Source: Spirochaetales bacterium (lineage in GTDB: Bacteria; Spirochaetota; Spirochaetia; Sphaerochaetales; Sphaerochaetaceae). Taken from it: a DNA stretch of 64,000 nucleotides. The notes beneath the pieces are model-generated. The model did no database searches. It was not told the origin of the DNA and saw only the letters and a list, made by a program, of their open reading frames with translations. The translations under genes and the position numbers were made by a program. This document shows positions 51,593 to 59,547 of this stretch, piece after piece; position 1 is the first letter of the stretch, and the number at the start of each line of letters is the position of its first letter. Location of the stretch: assembly GCA_018433865.1 (NCBI GenBank), contig JAHDQJ010000006.1, positions 248,001-312,000 of the forward strand, read 5' to 3'.

Positions 51593-52663
51593 TTGGGCAC
51601 ACAGGATATGATGCATGCGGTGCGATTGAACGCACCTGAACAGTTGGAGTATTGCTCCATTCCGGTTCCGGTACCGGGGGACATGGAGGTCGTCTGCAGG
51701 GTCGAGTCGGTGGCGATATGCGGGACGGATCCCCATATCATCCATGGGGAATTCCCCAACTTCTGGCCGAAGGCTTTTCCATTGATTCCCGGACATGAGT
51801 GGGCCGGAGTGGTGGAGACCGTCGGTGAGAGCGCTGCTGCGCTCGGATGGAAGAAGGGAGATCGTGTCTGCGGCATCAGCCATGTCGGATGCGGCCACTG
51901 TGCCATGTGCATGCAGGGACGCTACACCCTCTGTGACAACTACGGACACGAGGAGTTCGGCCATCGTCAGTACGGTCACTACAGCCAGGGTGCATATGCC
52001 GAGTACATGCGTTCCAACGTCAAGGCGATCGCCAGGATTCCCGAGGATATGGATTTCAACGTCGCCTCCTGCATGGATCCGCTGAGCATCGCGCTGCACA
52101 TGGTGATGCGCAGCCGCATCCAGCCGGGTGATGATGTGCTCATCAACGGTTCCGGTGGTCAAGGTCTCATGGCGATCCTCTGCGCCCGTTCGCTCGGCGC
52201 AGGGAAGATCATGGTCAGCGGCAGCGGGTTCCGTCTCGAAGTCGCTCAGCAGTTCGGGGCGATCCCCATCAATTATCGTGATGAGGATGTGGTTGCCAAG
52301 GTGAAGGAGTTGACTGGCGGAAAGGGTGCGAAGCGCGTCATCGAATGCGCAGGGACCGCGGTAGGCATCCGTCAGGCGATCGATTCGGTTGCCAAGGGTG
52401 GTGTCGTCTCGATGGTGAGCCTTCCCGGTGGCGATATCCCGGTGCCGATCCGGCGGATCGTGCTCGAGGAGATAGAGCTGGTCGGCAACCGTGCCAACCC
52501 CAATACCTTGGAGAAGGCCATCTCGCTCGCAGCACAGTATCCTGCAGAGATGCAACGGCTGATCACCCACGAATTCCCGCTCAGCGAGTACGTGAAGGCG
52601 TTTGACATCTTCAACGGACGCAAGGACAATTCGTTGAAGGTCATCATGAAACCCCAGCTGTGA
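51593..52663 (+). CDS. Zinc-dependent medium-chain alcohol dehydrogenase
   Basis: This 356-residue enzyme of the sorbitol/threonine dehydrogenase type has the catalytic zinc ligand region SVAICGTDPHIIHGEF and GHEWAGVVE, the structural-zinc cysteines in CGHCAMCMQGRYTLC, and the NAD fold GSGGQGLMAILCARSLGAGK. I start at TTG (51593), 7 bp after GGAGG; an ATG at 51566 is farther upstream with no ribosome site. It overlaps nothing and follows the lactonase directly. Probably oxidises a polyol or sugar intermediate. Confidence 0.9.
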   Translation: MGTQDMMHAVRLNAPEQLEYCSIPVPVPGDMEVVCRVESVAICGTDPHIIHGEFPNFWPKAFPLIPGHEWAGVVETVGESAAALGWKKGDRVCGISHVGCGHCAMCMQGRYTLCDNYGHEEFGHRQYGHYSQGAYAEYMRSNVKAIARIPEDMDFNVASCMDPLSIALHMVMRSRIQPGDDVLINGSGGQGLMAILCARSLGAGKIMVSGSGFRLEVAQQFGAIPINYRDEDVVAKVKELTGGKGAKRVIECAGTAVGIRQAIDSVAKGGVVSMVSLPGGDIPVPIRRIVLEEIELVGNRANPNTLEKAISLAAQYPAEMQRLITHEFPLSEYVKAFDIFNGRKDNSLKVIMKPQL

Positions 52664-52707
52664 TCGCAGCTACGATATAATGATTTCGAAAACATAAGGA
52701 GAGAACC

Positions 52708-53607
52708 ATGAACCATTTCACTTCCGAATTCCGATGTGCGGATGCAGCTATCAGGGTGGACGTCATCGGCGGTCCCAAGCGGACTGCAGTCACCGAAGAC
52801 TCCACGTTCCTCAACTATCGCCTTGCAGCGGTTACCGTACACGCAGAGCCCTCCAAGGGCCGCGCGGACATCATCTGGAATTATGAGCGCCCCAAGAAGG
52901 CCATCAATTACATCGGCCGCCAGCTGATCCTCGATGGATTCTGGGAAGAGGGCGAGATCAACAAGATCCTCGTCAGCATGCTCGCGATGGAACTCAATCA
53001 CGTCGGCCTCTATCCGTTCCACTCCTCCATGGTCGTCTACAAGGGCAAGGGCATCCTCCTGCTCGGTGGTGAGAACAACCATGGAAAGAGCATGAGCCAG
53101 CTCGAAGGCTGCCGCCGCGGCGCACTGATGTTCTCCACCGAGACCACAGTGGTGAACGAGGACCACTTTGCGATCCTCGGTTCGAAGAACGTCTATATCA
53201 AGCACCGCGCGAAGGGAACCGAGCGCAGCGACCTGCCCGATCAGGACGAAGGCGTGGCAAAATTCTTCGACAAGGAGCCGACCTACGAATCCTACAACGA
53301 ACCCATCAAGATCAGCCTGATCGTCCAGCCGAGCATCGACGGCCACTTCGACACCAAGGTGCTTCCGATGGGCCAGTTCGAGAAAGCCTATCAGGGCCAC
53401 CACTCCATGATGAACTTCATGGGCCTGAACCAGCTGCTCAGCGGAGAGGATGGCTTGGTCATGCCGATCATCGACAATGATGCGCTTCGCCAGAAGAGGG
53501 GAGCTTTCCTCGCTGACTTGGTCCGCGATATTCCTTGCTACCTTGCTCGTGCGAAGACCCCGCAGATCATTTTCGACGAGATCGACAAGATTCTCGAAAA
53601 GATGTAA
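52708..53607 (+). CDS. HPr-kinase-like P-loop protein
   Basis: This 299-residue protein has an HPr kinase/PEP carboxykinase-like nucleotide site: FHSSMVVYKGKGILLLGGEN leads into the P-loop GGENNHGKS (residues 120-128), where asparagine and histidine replace the usual small residues. It lacks the N-terminal HprK domain. AAGGAG precedes the ATG. A kinase or phosphate-transfer role is inferred, with small molecule or protein as the target. It is the last gene of the operon, before a terminator. The family is not firmly recognised. Confidence 0.65.
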   Translation: MNHFTSEFRCADAAIRVDVIGGPKRTAVTEDSTFLNYRLAAVTVHAEPSKGRADIIWNYERPKKAINYIGRQLILDGFWEEGEINKILVSMLAMELNHVGLYPFHSSMVVYKGKGILLLGGENNHGKSMSQLEGCRRGALMFSTETTVVNEDHFAILGSKNVYIKHRAKGTERSDLPDQDEGVAKFFDKEPTYESYNEPIKISLIVQPSIDGHFDTKVLPMGQFEKAYQGHHSMMNFMGLNQLLSGEDGLVMPIIDNDALRQKRGAFLADLVRDIPCYLARAKTPQIIFDEIDKILEKM

Positions 53608-53655
53608 GCAACGGACTGCCGCACCCTGATTGCGTATGCGGCTGCCCTTTCTGAG

Positions 53656-53684
53656 ACGGTCTCGCCTTGTGCGAGGCCGTTTCG
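53656..53684 (+). terminator. Terminator after the HPr-kinase-like gene
   Basis: ACGGTCTCGC-CTTGT-GCGAGGCCGT forms a 10-bp stem with one G-U pair, followed by TTCG. Confidence 0.65.
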
Positions 53685-53804
53685 CTATGATGGGGTAGCA
53701 TTCCCACGTTTTTGCCTGTTCGCGTCCGAATATCCGCAACGTATCCCCACGGATCCGCCTGGTGCGTGAGGTTGGGGAAAATGCCGGGCCAGGGATAAAA
53801 AACA

Positions 53805-53845
53805 TTGACGGTATGGTGATACTAAACTATAATCGAAAATCGAGA
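53805..53845 (+). promoter_or_regulatory. Promoter and operator of the phosphoesterase/molybdenum hydroxylase operon
   Basis: TTGACG (53805-53810), 17 bp, perfect TATAAT (53828-53833). The operator AATCGAAAATCGAGA (53831-53845) overlaps the -10 box. Confidence 0.8.
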
Positions 53846-53933
53846 GTAGGTGGTCGCAATGTGCGCCTGCCATGATCACCACGAAACGATTACGGATGAG
53901 CAGGACCGATGGAACCATCGGGGGAGAGCGGGT

Positions 53934-54539
53934 GTGAGATTTGCAATATTGTCAGATATCCATGAGAACTATCACAACCTGTACCTCTGCATCGAGGACA
54001 TGCGAAAGCAGGAGATCGACCAAGTGTTGTTCCTCGGCGATTTCATGAACGCCGGGATCGCACGGATGCTCGCTACCGCAGGATTTCCCGTATTCGCCAT
54101 CTATGGGAACAACGATGGCGACAAGCTGGCCATCTACCGGGAATCGGTCAAGCGTGACAGTACCATGCAAGTCCACCCACGGACCTATGCGGAGTTTTCG
54201 CGTGACGGATATCGCTTTTTCCTGACCCACCACGACGACCTCGTGGAGACTGCCGTCTCCTCGGGCCGCTACGATGCGGTATGCTTCGGCCATACGCATC
54301 GCAGGTCCGTTGAGGAGCGCAACGGGTGCATCGTGGTGAATCCGGGAGAGCTGTCGGCCCATAAGTATGGGATGCCGACCTATGCAATATTGGATTCAAT
54401 GCAGAAAAATTGTATACTGGTTGAACTGGAAGGGGGTGTGACCGTCAGGACCGAAGCGGTCGCACTGCAGTACCATAAGTTGGGCTTCGATGAGCATTTC
54501 GGATTCACCAAGCCCAGGGAAGGGAGCACAGGAGCATAA
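53934..54539 (+). CDS. Calcineurin-like metallophosphoesterase (YfcE/MJ0936-type)
   Basis: This 201-residue phosphodiesterase has the motifs RFAILSDIHENYHN, VLFLGDFMN, IYGNNDG, FLTHHDD and CFGHTHRRS with all metal ligands. The best start is GTG at 53934, 7 bp after GGGGAG; an ATG at 53859 would add a His/Cys-rich N-terminus (MCACHDHHETITDEQDRW) that is otherwise unusual. It overlaps the ribosome site of the next gene and is co-transcribed with the hydroxylase subunits. Substrate unknown; a phosphorylated intermediate is possible. Confidence 0.87.
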   Translation: MRFAILSDIHENYHNLYLCIEDMRKQEIDQVLFLGDFMNAGIARMLATAGFPVFAIYGNNDGDKLAIYRESVKRDSTMQVHPRTYAEFSRDGYRFFLTHHDDLVETAVSSGRYDAVCFGHTHRRSVEERNGCIVVNPGELSAHKYGMPTYAILDSMQKNCILVELEGGVTVRTEAVALQYHKLGFDEHFGFTKPREGSTGA

Positions 54540-54540
54540 C

Positions 54541-56886
54541 ATGAGCGAATATACTGTGATCGGGAAACCTGCATTGCGCAAGGATTCCCATGACAAGGTT
54601 ACCGGGAGCGCGCAGTTCTGTGCGGACATCACCCTCACGGGTATGTTGCACGGCGCTGTGTTGCGTAGCAAGGTCCCCCATGGCATCATCAAGTCGATCG
54701 ATGTCTCGGCAGCGAAGGAAGCGGAAGGTGTGCGGGCGGTCGTGACCGGTGAGGAAGTTCCCTACCGTCTCGGTCGCTCGATCATGGACCAGACATTCCT
54801 CGCGATCGACAAGGTGCGCCATGAAGGCGAACCGATCGCATTGGTCGCCGCGGATACGCTCGAGCAAGCCTATGCCGCAGTACGGATGATCAAGGTCGAT
54901 ATCGAGCCACTGCCCGCGGTGAACGATGTGCTCGAGGCGATGAAGCCTGAGAGCGCGCTGGTGCACGACAGGCTGGAGGATTACTGGCATGTCGACACCA
55001 TCCGTCCGGTCAACGGGACGAACATCTATGACCATTTCACACTGCGCAAGGGCGATGTGGACAAAGCCTTCGCCGAAGCCGATGTGATCGTGGAGAATGA
55101 GTATGACTGTGCGATCTTGCATCACGCGGCAATCGAGAACCACCTGGCAATCGCGAAGGTGGACGGATCGGGAAAGATCACCGTGTGGTCTCCTGCCCAA
55201 TCTCCCTACTACATCCGAGGTGAGCTTTCCAGGGCGCTCAAGGTCCCTGAGAACAAGATCCGCGTCATCGTGCCCCCCATCGGAGGAGGGTTCGGCGGAA
55301 AGCTCGAAGCACGTGCGGAACAGCTGGCGATCGCGCTGGCAATGAAAACCCACGGACGACCGGTGAAGGTCGCATTCAGCCGTGAGGAAGATTTCCTTGC
55401 CGGAACGGTCCGCGCCGGTGTGCACTTCAAGATGCGCACAGCGGCACGCAAGGATGGCAAGATACTCGCCGTCGAGTCCACCAACTGGTGGGATTCCGGT
55501 GCCTATTCGACGATCAGCCCGACGGTCACCCTGAAGGCGAACGTCATTCTCGCCGGCCCCTACGAAGTCGACAATGTGAAGATGGACGGCTATTGTGTCG
55601 CGACCAACAAGCAGTTGGGAACGGCTCAGCGCGGTTTCGGTGTAGCAGAGGCTTCCTACGCGCATGAACAACAGATGGATGCGGTGGCGAAAGCGCTCGG
55701 GATGGATCCCTACGAATTGCGCATGAAGAACGTGATGGTCGACGGGTGCAAGGGTCATACCGGCGAAAAGATGTTTGCAGTCGGAATCAAGGAGTGCCTC
55801 AAGGAGGCTGCCGAAGGTCTCGGGTGGGAGGGTCATCCTACCAGCTGGATAACCGAAGATGGCAAGATCCGGGGGCGTGGGTTGGGAACATTCATGAAAT
55901 TCACCGGAACTCCCTCCTACACCTCTGCCACCATCAAGCTCAACTTCGATGGATCGGCGGTCGTTTCCTATTCCACCACCGAACTCGGACAGGGCGTCGG
56001 AATCGTCATTCCGCAGATCGTTGCCGAGGAATTGGGCATCCCGCTTGAGCTGATCAGCACCGTGCAGGTCGATACCGACCATACGCCGCTTGACAAGACG
56101 ACCACCAGCAGCCGTGCGACCTACCACCTCGGAAACGCCACGATCAAGGCCGCGGAGGATGCAAGGCGCCAGATATGTCAGTGGGTGGCTTTCAAGTGGA
56201 AGACCCCGGTGGAACGCATCGAATTCAAAAAGGGCGGCATCATCGTGCAACTTGATGAGCAGGGCAAGCCTACCGGCAAGCAAGCGCGGATGGATGAGTT
56301 GGCGAAGAACGGCCTGATCAAGAACGGGGAACCGATTCTGGGGTACGGCAGTTACGAGACGACCAACATCTGGCACAAGCCCGATCCGGAGACCTACCAG
56401 ACCGAGCGGTTGACTGCGATGTGGTTCTTCGGTGCGAATGCGGCTGAGGTCGAGATCGATCCCGATACCGCGAAGATCCGGGTCGTCAAGGTTGTCGCCG
56501 CTCACGACATCGGCAAGACGCTCAATCCGCTCGGCTGCCTGCAGCAGGTGGAAGGCGGTGTCATCATGGGTATCGGCAATACCTTGCTCGAGGAGTTCAT
56601 ACACCGTGACGGGTACTTGATGAACGGGAACATGGTGGACTTCAAGATACCGACGTCCATGGATTCCGATGTGGAGATCGAGATGCGCTTGATCGAATCC
56701 TCACCGCATCCCGAGGGTCCCTACGGAGCGAAGGGTATCGGGGAACCGGCGATGTGCGCCACGCAGTCGGCGGTCGCCTCTGCGGTCGCCCACGCTCTCG
56801 GTGTCCCGGTAGTCCACGTACCGATCAAGGGCGAGCATATTCTCGCTGCTTGCCGCAAGAGGTTGGAGGAAGCAAATGATCGCTAG
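54541..56886 (+). CDS. Molybdenum hydroxylase large subunit (xanthine dehydrogenase family)
   Basis: This 781-residue catalytic subunit binds molybdopterin. Landmarks are the N-terminal VTGSAQFCADITLTGMLHG, PPIGGGFGGKLEARAEQ, GTAQRGFGVAEASYAHEQQ, STTELGQGVGIVIPQIVAEEL, and the catalytic glutamate in KGIGEPAMCATQSAV. The gene starts one base after the phosphoesterase stop. AQRGFG stands where xanthine dehydrogenases have FRGFG, suggesting a different ring substrate. Works with the FAD and 2Fe-2S subunits that follow. The reaction would be hydroxylation of a carbon with water as oxygen source; substrate unknown. Confidence 0.93.
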   Translation: MSEYTVIGKPALRKDSHDKVTGSAQFCADITLTGMLHGAVLRSKVPHGIIKSIDVSAAKEAEGVRAVVTGEEVPYRLGRSIMDQTFLAIDKVRHEGEPIALVAADTLEQAYAAVRMIKVDIEPLPAVNDVLEAMKPESALVHDRLEDYWHVDTIRPVNGTNIYDHFTLRKGDVDKAFAEADVIVENEYDCAILHHAAIENHLAIAKVDGSGKITVWSPAQSPYYIRGELSRALKVPENKIRVIVPPIGGGFGGKLEARAEQLAIALAMKTHGRPVKVAFSREEDFLAGTVRAGVHFKMRTAARKDGKILAVESTNWWDSGAYSTISPTVTLKANVILAGPYEVDNVKMDGYCVATNKQLGTAQRGFGVAEASYAHEQQMDAVAKALGMDPYELRMKNVMVDGCKGHTGEKMFAVGIKECLKEAAEGLGWEGHPTSWITEDGKIRGRGLGTFMKFTGTPSYTSATIKLNFDGSAVVSYSTTELGQGVGIVIPQIVAEELGIPLELISTVQVDTDHTPLDKTTTSSRATYHLGNATIKAAEDARRQICQWVAFKWKTPVERIEFKKGGIIVQLDEQGKPTGKQARMDELAKNGLIKNGEPILGYGSYETTNIWHKPDPETYQTERLTAMWFFGANAAEVEIDPDTAKIRVVKVVAAHDIGKTLNPLGCLQQVEGGVIMGIGNTLLEEFIHRDGYLMNGNMVDFKIPTSMDSDVEIEMRLIESSPHPEGPYGAKGIGEPAMCATQSAVASAVAHALGVPVVHVPIKGEHILAACRKRLEEANDR

Positions 56887-57757
56887 ATTCGATTACCATG
56901 TGCCTGCCAGTTTGGATGAGGCCTGCGCACTCAAGAAAGAATATGGGAATACCGGAATCGTCGTAGCCGGCGGTTCTGATGTCTATGCCAAGATGCACCT
57001 TGGCGATCATCTCTACGACCATGTCATCGACATCAAGAAGATCGAAGACATGCAGGGTATCCGATGGTCGGAAACCGAGGGGCTTTCGCTCGGTGCTGCG
57101 GTGACGCACCACGAGATCGAGCGTCACCCGGTGATCAAGGAGCGCTACGACGTGTTGGTCCAAGGGGTGCGGACGATCGGGTCCCTGCAGGTCCGCAACC
57201 GCGGGACTATCGGGGGGAACATCTGTACCGCCGCTCCCTCGGCAGACGGAATCGGGCCTTTGCTCGTATTGGATGCCTCGTGTGTGATCCATGGACTCGG
57301 TGGCGAACGTACCGTCCCGCTGAAGGACTTCTTCACCGGACCGAAGCAGACCGTCCTGGCGGATGATGAGGTTTTGGTCAGGGTGACCGTTCCCACCCCG
57401 GCACCATCATACGGTGGGGCTTATTTCAAATACGGCCGGCGCAATGCGATGGAAATCGCCCTGCTGGGCATTTCGGTCTACCTGGAGGTTGCCGATGATG
57501 GCAAGACCTGCAGCGCGATGCGCATCGCCTTGGGCACCAGCGCGCCGATACCCATACGGGCACAGAAGACGGAAGCCTATTATATCGGCAAGGATTTGAG
57601 TGACAGACAGGTGGTGGAGGCGGCGAGCTCGATAATCCTTGAAGACGCCTCTCCGAGAAACAGCTGGAGAGCGGATGGCGAGTTCCGGCGCTCACTGCTG
57701 AAGCTGCTGGTACCGAGGACCGTACGGACCGCGTACGGCGCATTGACACGGGAGTAA
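56876..57757 (+). CDS. Molybdenum hydroxylase FAD-binding subunit
   Basis: This 293-residue medium subunit has the FAD site [33 protein letters not shown], and [17 protein letters not shown]. It overlaps the large-subunit gene by 11 bp, with TTGGAGG inside it as ribosome site. It passes electrons from the iron-sulfur subunit to the acceptor. Confidence 0.93.
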   Translation: MIARFDYHVPASLDEACALKKEYGNTGIVVAGGSDVYAKMHLGDHLYDHVIDIKKIEDMQGIRWSETEGLSLGAAVTHHEIERHPVIKERYDVLVQGVRTIGSLQVRNRGTIGGNICTAAPSADGIGPLLVLDASCVIHGLGGERTVPLKDFFTGPKQTVLADDEVLVRVTVPTPAPSYGGAYFKYGRRNAMEIALLGISVYLEVADDGKTCSAMRIALGTSAPIPIRAQKTEAYYIGKDLSDRQVVEAASSIILEDASPRNSWRADGEFRRSLLKLLVPRTVRTAYGALTRE

Positions 57758-57761
57758 GTGC

Positions 57762-58238
57762 ATGTTCAAGAAAGAAATCAATATCATGGTGAATAATGAG
57801 CACTATGTGCGTGAAGTTGCGGTGAACCGGACCCTCCTGGAGTTCCTCCGGGAAGACCTCGGTCTCACCGGAGCGAAAGAGGGATGCAACGAGGGGGAGT
57901 GCGGGGCCTGTACCGTTCTGGTTGACGGGAAGCCGGTGAACTCCTGCCTCATGCTTGCAGTCGAGGCCGATGGCAGTTACATCCTGACAATCGAAGGCCT
58001 TGCGAAAGGCGATCTGTTGCACCCCTTGCAGCAGGCGTTCATCGACGAGGGTGCGGTCCAGTGTGGATTCTGTACCCCGGGGATGATCATGACCGCGAAG
58101 GCGATTCTCGACGAGTACGGCAATCCGAGCGAGAAAGAGATCCGCAAGCTCATGGAGGGGAACCTCTGCCGTTGCACCGGGTACACCCGCGTCATCAAGA
58201 CGGTGAAGAAGACCGCGGAAGCTTTGGCAGCAAAGTGA
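57762..58238 (+). CDS. Molybdenum hydroxylase 2Fe-2S subunit
   Basis: This 158-residue subunit has both iron-sulfur sites: the ferredoxin-like [21 protein letters not shown] and the C-terminal CGFCTPG...CRCTGYTRV. It is the last gene of the hydroxylase set. Length and layout are typical of the separate small subunit of xanthine-dehydrogenase-type enzymes. Confidence 0.94.
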   Translation: MFKKEINIMVNNEHYVREVAVNRTLLEFLREDLGLTGAKEGCNEGECGACTVLVDGKPVNSCLMLAVEADGSYILTIEGLAKGDLLHPLQQAFIDEGAVQCGFCTPGMIMTAKAILDEYGNPSEKEIRKLMEGNLCRCTGYTRVIKTVKKTAEALAAK

Positions 58239-58295
58239 TCGCATGATGGGCCGGTTTCCCGTGGGGGGGAATCGGCGCTGAGCGAATCGGTACGG

Positions 58296-58338
58296 TTGAC
58301 AGGTCCCATGGTCGGTGATAAACTATCGATAATCGATA
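58296..58338 (+). promoter_or_regulatory. Promoter and canonical operator before the ATP-grasp subunit gene
   Basis: TTGACA (58296-58301), 17 bp, TAAACT (58319-58324), with TATCGATAATCGATA at 58324-58338 beginning at the last base of the -10 box. The operator sequence is identical to that at 50102-50116. Confidence 0.82.
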
Positions 58339-58452
58339 ATTAATGCGCCAGGTGATGCCCCGACGCTGGTGAAGCAGGGTGGAGGTTCGGACCGCAGCAT
58401 TTTCGACGTGCCTCGGTACATGAAGGATGGATGCAATTCTGGGAGGAAACTC

Positions 58453-59427
58453 ATGGGATACCTGAGGAAAATCGCTGACCTGAGGAAGGACGAGGCAGTC
58501 ATCACCGGTGGAAAGGCAGCCAACCTCGGCGAGTTGACCCAGAACGGATTCCCAGTCCCCGAGGGGTTCAACGTGACAGGGCCTGCCCTCGACTACCTTT
58601 GTGAAGCCAACAACCTCATGCCTCGGATCCTGCAGGTACTCGGGACCATGGATTTCGAAGACTACCAGGATATCGAGGCAAAGTCAGACAGTATCAGGAG
58701 CATGATCACAGAGGCGACGATTCCCCGGGACCTGCTTGAAGAGATGAAGCGGGAAATCGCCTCACTGAGAGAACCGGGGGGTGATGATCCGTTCGTGGCG
58801 GTCCGCTCCTCCGTGTCGGTCAAGGATAGTGACATCACCAGCTTCCCCGGTATGATGGATACCTATCACTTCATCAAGGGTGAGGCACAGATCATCGAGC
58901 AGATTCGCAACTGCTGGGCTTCCCTGTATACCGCTCGCGCCATCTATCGCCGGCACCAGCAGGGTATCGGACAGGACAAGGGCGTCATTGCCCCGTTGGT
59001 GCAGCGGATGGTGAACGCGGATGTCGCGGGCGTGCTGTTCACTGCGAACCCGATCACCAGCAATCGTGGCGAGGTGGTCATCGAGGCCAACTGGGGTCTC
59101 GGGGAATCCTTGGTATCGGGTGAGGCGATCGTCGATTATTTCGTCGTCAGCAGGACCGATCCGATGCAGATCACCGTCAAGAAGGTGATGCGCAAGAATA
59201 TCATGGTCACCATCGACAGGGAAACGGGAGTCGGGCGCAAGAAGTACCCGCTGACCGGCAACCGGGTGACCGACTGCACATTGACCGACGAACAGTTGTT
59301 CGAGCTCGCCGACATGGGATTGCGGATCGAAACGGTGTTCGGCGTGCCACAGGATGTCGAATGGGCGTATGAGGATGGCGTGCTCTACCTGCTGCAGGCA
59401 AGGAAGATCAAGTCGTTGAAAGGATGA
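58453..59427 (+). CDS. PEP-synthase-like ATP-grasp subunit (phenylphosphate synthase beta-like)
   Basis: This 324-residue protein has only the nucleotide-binding half of PEP synthase: the KAANLGEL start, RSSVSVKDSDITSFPG, IAPLVQRMVNADVAGVLFT, the EANWGLGESLVSGEA loop and DVEWAYEDGVLYLLQAR. It would transfer phosphate from ATP to the histidine of the separate 560-residue subunit encoded at 39416-41098. GGGAGG precedes the ATG at 58453. The two genes share the same operator though 17 kb apart. Confidence 0.85.
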   Translation: MGYLRKIADLRKDEAVITGGKAANLGELTQNGFPVPEGFNVTGPALDYLCEANNLMPRILQVLGTMDFEDYQDIEAKSDSIRSMITEATIPRDLLEEMKREIASLREPGGDDPFVAVRSSVSVKDSDITSFPGMMDTYHFIKGEAQIIEQIRNCWASLYTARAIYRRHQQGIGQDKGVIAPLVQRMVNADVAGVLFTANPITSNRGEVVIEANWGLGESLVSGEAIVDYFVVSRTDPMQITVKKVMRKNIMVTIDRETGVGRKKYPLTGNRVTDCTLTDEQLFELADMGLRIETVFGVPQDVEWAYEDGVLYLLQARKIKSLKG

Positions 59428-59547
59428 TACGTACGGGGGAAAGCCGAATGCCTTTCCTTCGTCATCACGATAGACCGAGAACAGAGGCGACGGGAACTGA
59501 GGATTGAAGCCCTCCTGCCGCTTCCATCATGAATGAGGAGGACCCGG

